From the NCBI GenBank assembly GCA_009775365.1, contig VSPM01000001.1, positions 1 to 64,000 on the forward strand: 64,000 nt of DNA, in the 5' to 3' direction. The position numbers were made by a program, and so were the translations under genes. The notes beneath the pieces were generated by a model. That model had not been told where the DNA came from. It did not search any database and was given only the letters and a program-made list of their open reading frames with translations. Of this stretch, positions 1-8,126 are shown in pieces. The first letter of the stretch is position 1. Every line of letters begins with the position of its first letter. Origin of the DNA: Muribaculaceae bacterium (GTDB taxonomy: Bacteria > Bacteroidota > Bacteroidia > Bacteroidales > Muribaculaceae).

Positions 1-2
1 GG

Positions 3-458
3 CGTGAACAGCAGGGGGGTGGCGAGAAAACGGGGAATGGAGATGAGGCTGAGAATGAAGAGGCGGCGTATGAGGACCCGGGCGAAAAGAGGGGCTGCTC
101 TTATGCCATGAAGCGCAACATTGTGGCCTCGCTTCAGGAGATAAGGAGATTCGCCGAGGAGCACGACCTTGCGTCGGCTATGGTGAAGGCGCTTCTCACG
201 ATGCTTGCGGAGATGGCCATCGAGGCCCTGAGAGGGAAGGTGAGCGGCACGGTGCTGGCTATTCTGCTTAACGCCCTCAATTATGAGAAAGACAAGGAGG
301 CGGCTTACCGCCAGGGTGAGCTCGACGGCAGGAATGCGAAGATTGTGGCGGAGTATTTCCCTGATGAGGATGACGGCCTCCCGCATCTCAAAGGTGGCTC
401 CGGGCGAGAGGTGAAAAGCCCTGACATATTCTCGGTGGCAAAGGAGGCTAATTCGTAA
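3..458 (+). CDS. Hypothetical protein of a phage-derived cassette, 5'-truncated by the window edge
   Basis: The reading frame is open from the first bases of the window through to the stop at 456-458, so the gene begins upstream; the internal ATG at 108 is not needed as a start. The visible part is about 151 residues. The first 35 are acidic and low in complexity (Glu, Gly and Asp rich), followed by a helical region (residues from the ATG at 108: IVASLQEIRRFAEEH) and a charged C-terminus. I do not recognise a family. It lies 37 bp before the probable capsid gene on the same strand, the position often held by scaffold or protease-type head genes. That is inference from order only. Confidence 0.6.
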   Translation, partial: REQQGGGEKTGNGDEAENEEAAYEDPGEKRGCSYAMKRNIVASLQEIRRFAEEHDLASAMVKALLTMLAEMAIEALRGKVSGTVLAILLNALNYEKDKEAAYRQGELDGRNAKIVAEYFPDEDDGLPHLKGGSGREVKSPDIFSVAKEANS

Positions 459-495
459 ATGTGTAATTTATAAACAAATATAAAATCAAAAAGAT

Positions 496-2034
496 ATGGT
501 GAAGAATATTGCGACAGGGATGGAGTCGGTGGCTGTCTCGACCGGCACTCCCACAGTGGCCCCCGGCACATCGGGGCAGGGAACGCAAGTTGGCGGCGAG
601 GCCGCCACAGTGAGCGCGGCGGCCGCCGCCTCGGGCGGGATGAGCGACGCCAACCTTATCGGGACGGCTGTGGATGAGGAGCTTTTCCGCTTTAACAGCG
701 AAGACACCCCGCTGATGAATCTTATGCTCCGCGCAAAGCGCGTGAATGTGAACAGTCCGGAGGTGGACCATTACATGATTGACGAGGCGCGCTCCTCGGT
801 GGTGACTGTGGATGATTGCGGAGGTATGTCGAGAGGGTATGTGGTGCTGCCGGTTTCGGAGACCGACGGAAGCCTGCTCCGCCCTTACACCACGCTGCTT
901 GTGAAGGGGGTGAGCGGATATGACGCCGAGGGGAAGAACCCTACGCCGGGGAAAGACCTGATGCTGTTTGTGACCGGGCAGGACTCCACATCCACCTCCC
1001 CCGTGGTGAGGGCTGTGAACGGGGAGAAGACAAACCCGGAGGACGAGTTCGGGAACATCCCCCGTATTCCCGCCGGCACAACGGTGATAATACTTGCCAA
1101 CTCTCTCTATGAGACCCAGAAAGAGGTTGACCCCGACCTTATTCTTCCGAAGCCCACGAGGATTTATCTTCAGAAACGGGGCATGAACCAGGTGGTGAGC
1201 GACTATTTCGAGAGCCAGAAGAAGAGGCTGCCGTTTTCAAAGGCAGTGATCGCCGAGCAGGCTATCGCCAATTTCAAGGTGCGCGGCAACAGGACTCTCT
1301 GGGCCGGAAGGGCCGGGAAGTTCAAGGTGAGCGTGGCCAAGATGGGTATGCAGTATGTCTACACCACCGAGGGTCTTCGCTGGCAGTTCAAGAGGGAGCT
1401 CCAGGAGCCCGGGAAGTGGACTGTGGAGAAGATTATCGCACTCGCCAAGATGTTTTTCACCGGCGAGGATGTGCCAAAGAGCGCGATGCTCCTTGCCGGC
1501 AAGAACCTTCTGGAATCGATTCAGAAGATTGACTATTCAAAGCATCCGGAGATTCAGATTTCGACAAAAGTGAACAGCGTGGGGTGGACTGTGACCAATT
1601 TCCACACCGTGTTTGGCGACATCGAGATAAAGCGCGAGCCTACGCTCGACCGCCTGGGCTGGAGCAATTCGGGAGCGTTGATAGGCGACAACCGACTGGT
1701 TCACTATGTGTATGCCTCCGAGCATTCTTTCAAAGACCGTGTGGAGGGTGAGGAGGCCACTCGCAACGGGCTCCTTATCTGGGACGCCGTGGCGCTGAAG
1801 GGCACCTGCCATGTGTGGATCGACGGGGAGGACGAGGCCCCGGCCGACGGAGTGTCGAGAATTGTGCTGTGGGACTCGGACAAGGCCCCGGAGCAGGGTG
1901 TGGCCGACGGAATGATTTTCTGTCTCACCGAAGATTGCCCCAGCATATCGGCCAACGCCAAGAGCGGCCAGATGTGGAAGGCAGTGATGGATGGCGAAAC
2001 TGTGAAGTGGCAGATTGTGAAGGGGGAGGTGTAA
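496..2034 (+). CDS. Probable phage major capsid protein (HK97-like/SU10-type, inferred)
   Basis: A 512-residue protein. The first 55 residues are Ala/Gly/Thr/Ser rich and probably disordered. A folded body starts near residue 55 (SDANLIGTAVDEELFRFN), where the text about a short 'DTPLMNLMLR' helix resembles the N-arm region of capsid proteins from Bacteroides prophages. The middle (residues about 255-420) alternates beta and helical segments, including DIEIKREPTLDRLGW, in the style of SU10/DUF5309-type capsid proteins. The C-terminal 90 residues look like an added beta domain. The assignment rests on overall pattern, length and its place among small head-type genes; no catalytic motif exists to confirm it. 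It could instead be another abundant virion protein. It would assemble the phage head. Confidence 0.5.
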   Translation: MVKNIATGMESVAVSTGTPTVAPGTSGQGTQVGGEAATVSAAAAASGGMSDANLIGTAVDEELFRFNSEDTPLMNLMLRAKRVNVNSPEVDHYMIDEARSSVVTVDDCGGMSRGYVVLPVSETDGSLLRPYTTLLVKGVSGYDAEGKNPTPGKDLMLFVTGQDSTSTSPVVRAVNGEKTNPEDEFGNIPRIPAGTTVIILANSLYETQKEVDPDLILPKPTRIYLQKRGMNQVVSDYFESQKKRLPFSKAVIAEQAIANFKVRGNRTLWAGRAGKFKVSVAKMGMQYVYTTEGLRWQFKRELQEPGKWTVEKIIALAKMFFTGEDVPKSAMLLAGKNLLESIQKIDYSKHPEIQISTKVNSVGWTVTNFHTVFGDIEIKREPTLDRLGWSNSGALIGDNRLVHYVYASEHSFKDRVEGEEATRNGLLIWDAVALKGTCHVWIDGEDEAPADGVSRIVLWDSDKAPEQGVADGMIFCLTEDCPSISANAKSGQMWKAVMDGETVKWQIVKGEV

Positions 2035-2061
2035 TCTTTTATAAATATATTACGGCATATC

Positions 2062-2499
2062 ATGATGAGGAAGAAAGTATTGAAGACTTATGGCGCGAGA
2101 GGGCTGCTTGAGTGGCAGCTCGCTCTCCGCGCCGGGGAGGCCACGGTGAGGATTCATTTCAAGGGTGGCGCAATGGGGTCGAACGGAGTGACGGCGGCTA
2201 AGTATTCCACCGACAGCGAGGCCATTCAGCATCTCATTGAAAAGAGCGTGCATTTCAGGTGTGGCAAGATCTATGTCCACGGCAACCCTGTGGAGACCGG
2301 AGAGATGGAGGTGCGCCCGGAGCCGGCTTCGCGGCCGAAGGCGCGGCGTGCGGGTGATGCCCCGGAGCACAAGGAGACTGGCTCAGCGGCGACGAACAGC
2401 GTTGAAACGGTAATTGAAGAGAGCAATGAAAGTGAATGTGAGCGAGATAGCGGAGCAGGTCGCCCTGATTCTGGGGGAGAGTCCGCAATGTATGAGTGA
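2062..2499 (+). CDS. Hypothetical protein, phage cassette
   Basis: A 145-residue protein starting at tandem ATGs (2062 and 2065), 27 bp after the capsid gene. The first 75 residues look like a small alpha/beta domain (RIHFKGGAMG, then EAIQHLIEKSVHFRCGKIYV). The remaining half is charged, Pro/Glu/Ser rich and probably disordered. Its last 74 bases overlap the start of the next gene in a different frame, which suggests translational coupling or a readthrough tail acquired by frame drift. No family was recognised. Position between capsid and a connector-like gene suggests a head decoration or completion role, but that is only context. Confidence 0.55.
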   Translation: MMRKKVLKTYGARGLLEWQLALRAGEATVRIHFKGGAMGSNGVTAAKYSTDSEAIQHLIEKSVHFRCGKIYVHGNPVETGEMEVRPEPASRPKARRAGDAPEHKETGSAATNSVETVIEESNESECERDSGAGRPDSGGESAMYE

Positions 2500-3019
2500 C
2501 GGAGAGGAGTCCCCTTTCGGCGACGTGCGCTCCAGAGTGGAGATGGAGGTGGAGGAGTGCGCCCGCGAGGCTGTGCTCTCCACTCCCCGCATGGCTCTCA
2601 CGGGCTGGTGGCTGCTCCCCGGCGACTCTCTTTCGCGTGAGGGCGACGGGAGCGTGATTCTTCCTCTGCCCGATGATTTCCTGATGCTTTTTAATCTGAA
2701 GATGAAGGGCTGGGGGAGAGAGGTGACGGAAGTGCTTCCGGCCGATGACTGGAAAAGGGTTTTCAGAAACGGGCGCTGGCGCGGGATATGCGGCGGCCCG
2801 GGACGCCCTATGGCGTTTGAGGCTCTGACGAAGGATTCCCGGGGCGGCTCTGCGCGTGCCTTGAGGCTCTGCGGGTGTGGCGAGGGTGATGCCGGAGTGG
2901 AGGAGGGCTGGTATATGCCGGCCCCGAGAATAGATGGCGGCGGGGAGATCGAGATCCCGCCCGCCGCTTACCGGACTGCCCTGCGGCTCATTGCCGACAG
3001 GATAGCGCAGAAGTTCTGA
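2426..3019 (+). CDS. Hypothetical protein, possible head-tail connector/adaptor
   Basis: A 197-residue product from the ATG at 2426 (a TTG at 2414 is an upstream alternative). The N-terminal 20 residues form a likely helix (VNVSEIAEQVALILGES). The protein then alternates helix and strand with several Trp residues and ends in a helical stretch (YRTALRLIADRIAQKF). Small alpha/beta proteins with this layout directly after capsid genes are often head-completion adaptors that link portal and tail, so I propose that role from order and size alone. It converges on the repressor gene with only 13 bp between the two stop codons. The first 74 bases overlap the preceding gene. Confidence 0.5.
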   Translation: MKVNVSEIAEQVALILGESPQCMSDGEESPFGDVRSRVEMEVEECAREAVLSTPRMALTGWWLLPGDSLSREGDGSVILPLPDDFLMLFNLKMKGWGREVTEVLPADDWKRVFRNGRWRGICGGPGRPMAFEALTKDSRGGSARALRLCGCGEGDAGVEEGWYMPAPRIDGGGEIEIPPAAYRTALRLIADRIAQKF

Positions 3020-3032
3020 CGGCTGAAGCGCG

Positions 3033-3716
3033 TCAGATGTAGTTGCCGAGCCTCACCTGGGCCACGATGCGGTAGAGTCCGTAGATGGTTGACTTCTGGA
3101 TTCGCAGCGGCGGGTATTTCTCGTTGTAGCTCTTTGCCTCGATGTTTCCGTCGGAATCGTCGTAGGGGTCGGAATCTCCCGAAGGGTCGATCATCTTCAC
3201 GAGCACTCCGTTCTCGGTGTCGATCACCACGGGATGCCCCCAGGGGATTATGCCCCGGTCGTTGATTCTCTTTATGTAGAGAATGGACCCGTTCATGATT
3301 TCCGGCTCCATGCTGTCGCCCGACACGCGGATTGCGAAGTCTACTCCCTTCACCGGCGACACCACTTTCTCGCATTGCGAGAGCTCCACGCCTTGAGAAT
3401 ACATCTGAAGGTTGCCGGCGAAAGCCTCGACCGGGAGGAGGGGGACTATGTGGCTGTCGATTGACGGAAGCCGCGCTGCGGCTCCGGGGCGGATTTCGCG
3501 ATACATGTCGCCTTCCCCATACAGAAGCCAGTCGCGGTTGAGCCGGGGGAAGAGCTCCATCATGCGAAGCACCTTGTCTTCCGGCATGGATTTGCGCATG
3601 GCGCCGATATAGGCTGTTGAAAGGCCCATGCGGCGGGCGAACTCGCTCTTGGAAATTCCTTCTGCACGCAGGAAGCGCGTGAGGCGGTCTTTTACTGTCT
3701 CGTTGACGTCATTCAT
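3033..3716 (-). CDS. XRE-type/S24 peptidase phage repressor (LexA/CI-like)
   Basis: A 227-residue regulator. Residues about 6-60 form an XRE-like helix-turn-helix (ISKSEFARRMGLSTAYIGAM). The C-terminal half is a S24 autoprotease: a likely Ala-Gly cleavage site at VEAFAG, the catalytic Ser in RVSGDSMEP and the catalytic Lys in VLVKMID. Such repressors hold prophage genes off and cleave themselves when RecA filaments form after DNA damage. It is transcribed opposite to the surrounding cassette and reads toward the connector-like gene. Its promoter lies against the start of the gene at 3779, so the same protein could control both directions. Family assignment is firm; control of the cassette is inference. 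Confidence 0.88.
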   Translation of the reverse strand: MNDVNETVKDRLTRFLRAEGISKSEFARRMGLSTAYIGAMRKSMPEDKVLRMMELFPRLNRDWLLYGEGDMYREIRPGAAARLPSIDSHIVPLLPVEAFAGNLQMYSQGVELSQCEKVVSPVKGVDFAIRVSGDSMEPEIMNGSILYIKRINDRGIIPWGHPVVIDTENGVLVKMIDPSGDSDPYDDSDGNIEAKSYNEKYPPLRIQKSTIYGLYRIVAQVRLGNYI

Positions 3717-3749
3717 AAACCTTTCTGCAATTAATCTAAAAAATTATAG

Positions 3750-3778
3750 CAAAGTTAATAATAATAATCGGATTTGCA
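3750..3778 (-). promoter_or_regulatory. Bacteroidetes-type promoter of the S24 repressor gene
   Basis: On the minus strand a -7 box TAACTTTG (plus-strand 3750-3757) is preceded by TTG at 3776-3778, about 19 bases upstream, matching the Bacteroidetes -33/-7 arrangement. The -33 element touches the start codon of the divergent gene at 3779. The 62-bp divergent gap is AT-rich with TAA repeats and would be a natural repressor-binding region. Confidence 0.6.
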
Positions 3779-4246
3779 ATGAAAACTATAATAATTAACA
3801 TAAAAAGGGGTGATGTGCTTGCCGAAGTGGGGAGAATCACGGCCTACACGGGGGTGAAATCGGATGATTCCGATTCCGGAGCATTGTTCGAGAGGGTGGC
3901 AACCGTGGAGGAGGACGCCGATTTGTTTGCCCGCTACTGGCGCGACGCCTGCGCCATTGTGGCAGAGAGGCTGAAGCAGTTTGTGGGGGGAGCCGGGTTT
4001 GGCCGGGAAGAGCTGTCGCTTAACCTTGAGGTGAGCGGGGCTTTCGACGATTCGCTGTCGCCCTCGGTGGAGACTGCGGTGTTTTCGGTGATTGCCGCGC
4101 TGCTGTCGGCGCGTTGGTTCCGGCTCTCAATGAAAGAGAAGGCCGAGGAATGGGAAGAGGAGGCGTCGCGCCTGCTGGCGGAAATTGAGCGGATGCTGTT
4201 TCACCGCCGGGCTCCGCGAAGAAAAAAACAACTGACGAGTAATTAA
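3779..4246 (+). CDS. Hypothetical protein, first of three tandem paralogues
   Basis: A 155-residue protein. It starts with a short strand (MKTIIINI), has an acidic helical middle, a beta segment (ELSLNLEV) and then a hydrophobic helix containing LSARWFRLS, ending in a basic tail (RRAPRRKK). The order strand, helix, strand, 'A-x-W-(F/L)' helix is repeated in the next two genes, so I regard the three as diverged duplicates. No known family was recognised. It starts right at the repressor promoter and shares the tight same-strand spacing of an operon with its two relatives (18 bp to the next gene). Confidence 0.65.
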   Translation: MKTIIINIKRGDVLAEVGRITAYTGVKSDDSDSGALFERVATVEEDADLFARYWRDACAIVAERLKQFVGGAGFGREELSLNLEVSGAFDDSLSPSVETAVFSVIAALLSARWFRLSMKEKAEEWEEEASRLLAEIERMLFHRRAPRRKKQLTSN

Positions 4247-4264
4247 CGAAATAACTATAGGATT

Positions 4265-4762
4265 ATGCAAACAATCAATATTAATCTCGACATCAAGGAG
4301 ATTGTCTATGACATTCAGAACAAGACGTTTCTCACAGGAAAGAGCCGTCGCGACGGCGCCAACCATGAGCAGGTGGCGAATATGCAGGCCAACGACGATG
4401 AGGAGAATGCCAACCAGGTGCTCAGGAGCATATCTATGGCTTTCTCGAATCTCAAGACAAAGCTTGGCGAATATCTCGACCTGGCGCGCACAACGGCCAC
4501 CAACGAGCTGATTGCTTCTGACGAGGAGCTGCACCTGGGGCTTAAAATGCCGTCGAACTACAACAGCTCCACGGTTGACACCCTTGCCGCCGCCGCTCAT
4601 CAGTATGTGGTGAGCATGGCTGTGGCCGACTGGTTCACAATCACCCACAAGACTGACGCGCCGGAATATTCCTCGCTTGCCGAGGTGAGCCTGCAGATCA
4701 TTTCGGAGGCTGTGAACAAGCGCAGCCGCCCCAAGCGGACTGTAAGCACGGCCGGCCAGTAG
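4265..4762 (+). CDS. Hypothetical protein, second of three tandem paralogues
   Basis: A 165-residue protein. It opens with MQTININLDI, closely like the first paralogue, then has a polar helix, a strand (ELHLGLKM) and a conserved helix VVSMAVADWFTIT, followed by a further helix and a basic tail (KRSRPKR). It is the most regular of the three and the best seed for a profile search. Function unknown. Placed next to a capsid cassette it might be a small structural or tail-completion protein, but nothing in the sequence proves that. Confidence 0.65.
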   Translation: MQTININLDIKEIVYDIQNKTFLTGKSRRDGANHEQVANMQANDDEENANQVLRSISMAFSNLKTKLGEYLDLARTTATNELIASDEELHLGLKMPSNYNSSTVDTLAAAAHQYVVSMAVADWFTITHKTDAPEYSSLAEVSLQIISEAVNKRSRPKRTVSTAGQ

Positions 4763-4809
4763 CGGTTTCTTGAATATTTTTAACGGTGTGTCTTTTAAAC
4801 AGTGCGGAT

Positions 4810-5307
4810 ATGAAATTGTGTTTCAAACGAGAGGGATTGCTTCATGACATTTCCAACCTTGCCTATGTAGCGGCAGACGTGGGCGGCGAGGGGAGGGCTC
4901 CCCATGAATTGCATCAGGCGTTCGACATTTGTGAAGAGGGGAATGTGGAGCGCGTTGACAGGGTGTTGCATCTGAGGTTTTCGGAAGTGAGGGTATTGCT
5001 CGGCCCGCTCCTGAAGCCCGTTAGGGGAGTGGCGCATGAGGGGGAAGGCTCTTCGCGGAATTGCCGGATGGTTTTGCAATTCAGGCCGAATGCCGTGTCG
5101 GCTGTGCTGGCATTGCGCATAAAGGAGGTGGTGCGCGAGTATCTTGTGGCGATGGCGCTTGCCGACTGGCTTGCCTTGACTCTCCCCGGCTCGGAGGGCG
5201 TGTGGAAAGAGCGGGGCAAAGAGGCTATGACTCACCTTGTGTGCTGCCTTAACGCGGCTCTCTACGGCTCTGCCGTCTCTCTCCGCCGGGCTCTCTCCCC
5301 GTTCTGA
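4810..5307 (+). CDS. Hypothetical protein, third of three tandem paralogues
   Basis: A 165-residue protein from the ATG at 4810 (a GTG at 4786 is possible). It contains YLVAMALADWLALT, aligning with VVSMAVADWFTIT in the second paralogue, and a preceding strand (CRMVLQFRP) that matches ELHLGLKM. The N-terminal third has diverged. It is the last gene before a hairpin terminator, so the three genes probably form one transcript. No family was recognised. Confidence 0.6.
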   Translation: MKLCFKREGLLHDISNLAYVAADVGGEGRAPHELHQAFDICEEGNVERVDRVLHLRFSEVRVLLGPLLKPVRGVAHEGEGSSRNCRMVLQFRPNAVSAVLALRIKEVVREYLVAMALADWLALTLPGSEGVWKERGKEAMTHLVCCLNAALYGSAVSLRRALSPF

Positions 5308-5373
5308 CGGCTCTCTTCGCAGTGCTCTCTTCATTCTTCTGTCTCTCCCCGTTCCGGCAGTTATTCCCATAAT

Positions 5374-5413
5374 AATCCCCGGCCTGTGCAGCTGTGTGCG
5401 CAGGCCGGGGATT
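5374..5413. terminator. Hairpin between convergent genes
   Basis: A perfect 13-bp inverted repeat (AATCCCCGGCCTG / CAGGCCGGGGATT) with a 14-base loop lies between the third paralogue and the convergent M64 peptidase gene. No long T-run follows on either side, so it is a probable bidirectional terminator rather than a textbook one. Confidence 0.6.
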
Positions 5414-5454
5414 CTGTGTGATTGTATGTGCGAAATTTGTGTGTATGTGCGGGA

Positions 5455-6774
5455 TTAAGGGAGAGTGTAGAAATCGATGAGGCGGGTGAGCGAACGCTCG
5501 CACACGGGACAGAACGAGGGGTGATAGTTGTCGCGCATACGGCAGGTTTCCACAGGGCGGTAAACCCCTTTCGCCTTGTAGCCGCCACCTTCATACACAC
5601 CCACAATCTCCGGCTTTGTGCCGGCAGCGGCAGCCTCTTTCATGCGCTCCTCGCGTGTGCCTCCGTTGTCGACCCAGGGTGTGGGGACAGGGGTCCCGGG
5701 CTTGATCATGTCTACCCATTTAGAGGGGAAGTCTACAAGGGTGGTGATGTTCTGTTCCCAAGGCTCGATGTCGAGAGGATAGGTGCTGTCTTCGTTCTCG
5801 GTGTAGAAATACTCATCGGCCAGGCCACCGAAACTGTGGCCGAACTCATGCACGGCCACAGGGAGGGTGAGCTGATTGTTGGCGGCGGCAATCTGATAGC
5901 TGTTGTAGATTCCTCCCCCGCCATATTCGTCGGTGTTCACAAGGATTATGATGTGCTCGTATGGCACGCCTTCAAGCGACTGGTGAAGTTTCTTGACATG
6001 AGGGGTGGTGAGATAGCGCGAGGAATAGAAGGTGCTGTAGTGCGACCCGAACGCGGTGTCTCTCCATTGGTTTTTCAGTGGCACGCTCACTCCGCTCTCA
6101 CGCGACGGCGACATCACTGCCACGAAGTTGAATTTGTCTTTATGAGAGGCGTATGGCTCATAAGATAGGATCTCGTTCACAATCTTCGACGCGCTGCTGA
6201 TGAAGGAGTCCATCTCCTCGGGCCTGTACCCTTCGGCGAGCATGGCTATGTCGATAGCGTTCTCGGGGTCGCCCCCTTTGTGGATATATTTGAAGGGGAG
6301 TGGGTTGTTGCCGCGAAGCGCCACAAGTTCGTCGTCGGGGCGGTAGCGATGGGTGAGCCTTCCAATCTCCTCGTGGCGGTTGTCGCGCAGGCTCACTGTG
6401 ATGTCGGCCTCGCGCCTTGGGAGAGGCACGAGGAAAGAGTTCTCAAACGACCGCCGGTTAACGCCGGCCTCCGGGGTGTAGATCCATTCCTGGAAAAGGG
6501 AGGAGAAAGTGTTGCGATAAAGGGTGTCGCCCGACAGGGGGTCGGTCACAAGGATTGTGCCGTTGCCGGCAAGGGGGGTCTCATTAAGGTGATGGCGGCG
6601 TCCGGCCCATCCGGCCGACTTCGACTGAGCGTCGAGCATCACATTTATTCCGCCGGGCCCACCTCCGAAGATATAGTCAACGCGCAATGTGCTGTCGCAG
6701 AAATTCTCATTGAAATCGGCGCCCCACATCTGTGTGGCACATACGAGCATGGCAGATGCAAGAAGTTTTTTCAT
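5455..6774 (-). CDS. M64-family (IgA-peptidase-like) secreted zinc metallopeptidase
   Basis: A 439-residue protein starting at the ATG at 6774; the open frame extends upstream but only this start gives a signal peptide (KKLLASAMLVCATQMWGA). The zinc-binding motif HEFGHSFGGLADEY, with the two His and the downstream Asp ligand, is the signature of M64 peptidases, first known from Clostridium ramosum IgA protease. The N-terminal 170 residues form a beta-rich domain usual in Bacteroidetes members. The protein should act in the periplasm or outside the cell on protein substrates; IgA cleavage cannot be assumed. It is monocistronic and divergent from proC. Confidence 0.88.
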   Translation of the reverse strand: MKKLLASAMLVCATQMWGADFNENFCDSTLRVDYIFGGGPGGINVMLDAQSKSAGWAGRRHHLNETPLAGNGTILVTDPLSGDTLYRNTFSSLFQEWIYTPEAGVNRRSFENSFLVPLPRREADITVSLRDNRHEEIGRLTHRYRPDDELVALRGNNPLPFKYIHKGGDPENAIDIAMLAEGYRPEEMDSFISSASKIVNEILSYEPYASHKDKFNFVAVMSPSRESGVSVPLKNQWRDTAFGSHYSTFYSSRYLTTPHVKKLHQSLEGVPYEHIIILVNTDEYGGGGIYNSYQIAAANNQLTLPVAVHEFGHSFGGLADEYFYTENEDSTYPLDIEPWEQNITTLVDFPSKWVDMIKPGTPVPTPWVDNGGTREERMKEAAAAGTKPEIVGVYEGGGYKAKGVYRPVETCRMRDNYHPSFCPVCERSLTRLIDFYTLP

Positions 6775-6846
6775 GAATGATAAGAGTGTTAGGTAGTTTG
6801 TTAGCTGTTGAGGGCAAGCTGCTGAAGAGGCTTGCGAATTGAATTG

Positions 6847-6876
6847 CAAAAATAGCGATAATTTTTGTTTGGTCAA
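6847..6876 (-). promoter_or_regulatory. Promoter of the M64 peptidase gene
   Basis: Minus-strand -7 box TATTTTTG (plus 6847-6854) with TTG at plus 6874-6876, 19 bases upstream. It faces the proC promoter in a divergent arrangement. Confidence 0.55.
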
Positions 6877-6908
6877 TGCAAATATTTTATTTTTCGCCCC
6901 CGATACCT

Positions 6909-6916
6909 TATCTTTG
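6909..6916 (+). promoter_or_regulatory. -7 box of proC
   Basis: TATCTTTG matches the Bacteroidetes TAnnTTTG consensus and lies about 50 bases before the chosen proC start. The upstream -33 element is not distinct. Confidence 0.5.
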
Positions 6917-6966
6917 CAATGTTGTCTCCCATTGAGGAGAAGACAATATCCAAAAATCAATACAAG

Positions 6967-7746
6967 ATGAAAAAAATTGCGATAATAGGGGCCGGCAACA
7001 TGGGCTCGGCCATAGCCGCCTCTCTTGAGGGGAGGGGCTACAGGGTGGTATGCACGGCGGCCACTTCCGCCACTCTTGAAAAACTTGCGGAGTCGATACC
7101 TTTTGCCTCGTTCTCGCTTTCTAACGCGGAGGCGGCGGAGGGGGCCGACATAGTTGTGCTGGCTGTGAAGCCTTACATTGCCCCGGGTGTGATCGAGGAG
7201 ATAAGGGGGAGCCTTAAAGATGGCGCCGTGATTGTGTCGGTGATTGCCGCCTTGAGCATAGCGGAACTTGCGGAGAGCCTTTCGTCGCCCGGAAAGAGGG
7301 TGGAGTGCTTCCGGGTGATTCCCAACACTGCCATACGATATGGCAAGAGCGTGACTTTCATTTCTCATTCGCCGGAGGCCGACAAGGGGATTGTGGATGA
7401 GATTGAATCGATTTTTAATCTGTCGGGCGAGTCGTTTATAATTCCGGAGAAGGATATGGGGGCCTGCACGGCATTGGCATCGTGTGGGATTGCCTATTTC
7501 CTGCGTTTCATACGCGCCGCCGCGGAGGGTAGCGTGGAGCTCGGGCTTCGTGCGGGGTTCGCCACAAAGATTGCCGTGCTCACAGCCGAAGGGGCTGCCG
7601 CCCTCTTGAAAGGCGGCTCTCATCCGGAGGCGGAAATAGATAAGGTGACAACTCCCGGCGGAATCACAATCAGAGGGCTGAACGCTCTTGAAGACAACGG
7701 GTTCACGAAGGCGGTGATTGCCGCTTTGCGCGCCTCTGTGAAGTAG
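6967..7746 (+). CDS. proC: Pyrroline-5-carboxylate reductase
   Basis: A 259-residue protein that reduces pyrroline-5-carboxylate to proline with NAD(P)H, the last step of proline synthesis in the cytosol. The N-terminal Rossmann motif IGAGNMGSAIA is present. The C-terminal dimerisation domain carries the ProC signature-like stretch beginning VTTPGGITIRGLNALE. I chose ATG 6967 because the Rossmann strand starts immediately after it; the open frame runs further upstream through the promoter. Length is normal for the family. Confidence 0.92.
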   Translation: MKKIAIIGAGNMGSAIAASLEGRGYRVVCTAATSATLEKLAESIPFASFSLSNAEAAEGADIVVLAVKPYIAPGVIEEIRGSLKDGAVIVSVIAALSIAELAESLSSPGKRVECFRVIPNTAIRYGKSVTFISHSPEADKGIVDEIESIFNLSGESFIIPEKDMGACTALASCGIAYFLRFIRAAAEGSVELGLRAGFATKIAVLTAEGAAALLKGGSHPEAEIDKVTTPGGITIRGLNALEDNGFTKAVIAALRASVK

Positions 7747-7782
7747 CGGCCGATGATGGCGAAGCCGCGATAATGGCGAAGC

Positions 7783-8124
7783 CTACTCGTTGGAGAGAGC
7801 CATTTTCTGGAACATTGACGGGGTGAAGCCCGTGACCTTCTTGAAGACCTGCACGAATCCGGATTGCGAGCGGAACCCCACGGAGTCGGCTATGGCCTGG
7901 ATTGTGTAGTTGCCATATTTCTTCACATCGAGGATGCGACGCTTGGCGATTATCATGCGGTGCTCATTGACTTTGTTGCGGAAGTTGCAACCATATTCGT
8001 CGTTTATCACCTGCGAGAGGTAGCGGGAGTTGTAGCCGGTGACATCGGCGAGGGCGTTGATGGAGAAGTCGGGGTTGCATATCAGCTCCTCTTTTCGGCT
8101 ATGGCGATGATTGGCTCGTAACAA
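7783..8124 (-). pseudogene. AraC-type DNA-binding domain fragment
   Basis: About 105 residues of an AraC helix-turn-helix domain (INALADVTGYNSRYLSQVIN, then IQAIADSVGFRSQSGFVQVF and a final 'TPSMFQK'). The parent type is a TPR-containing, membrane-anchored AraC regulator such as the one at 50164; here the whole sensory N-terminus is missing. The only start is a TTG at 8124 and homology seems to begin a few residues later, where the sequence abruptly meets a type IX tail on the other strand. Probably a dead remnant. Confidence 0.75.
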
Positions 8125-8126
8125 GA

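Noticed and set aside
5422..6168. Plus-strand open frame of about 250 codons across the M64 gene
   Set aside because: It is antisense to a clear metallopeptidase with the HExxH motif and has no recognisable domain of its own.
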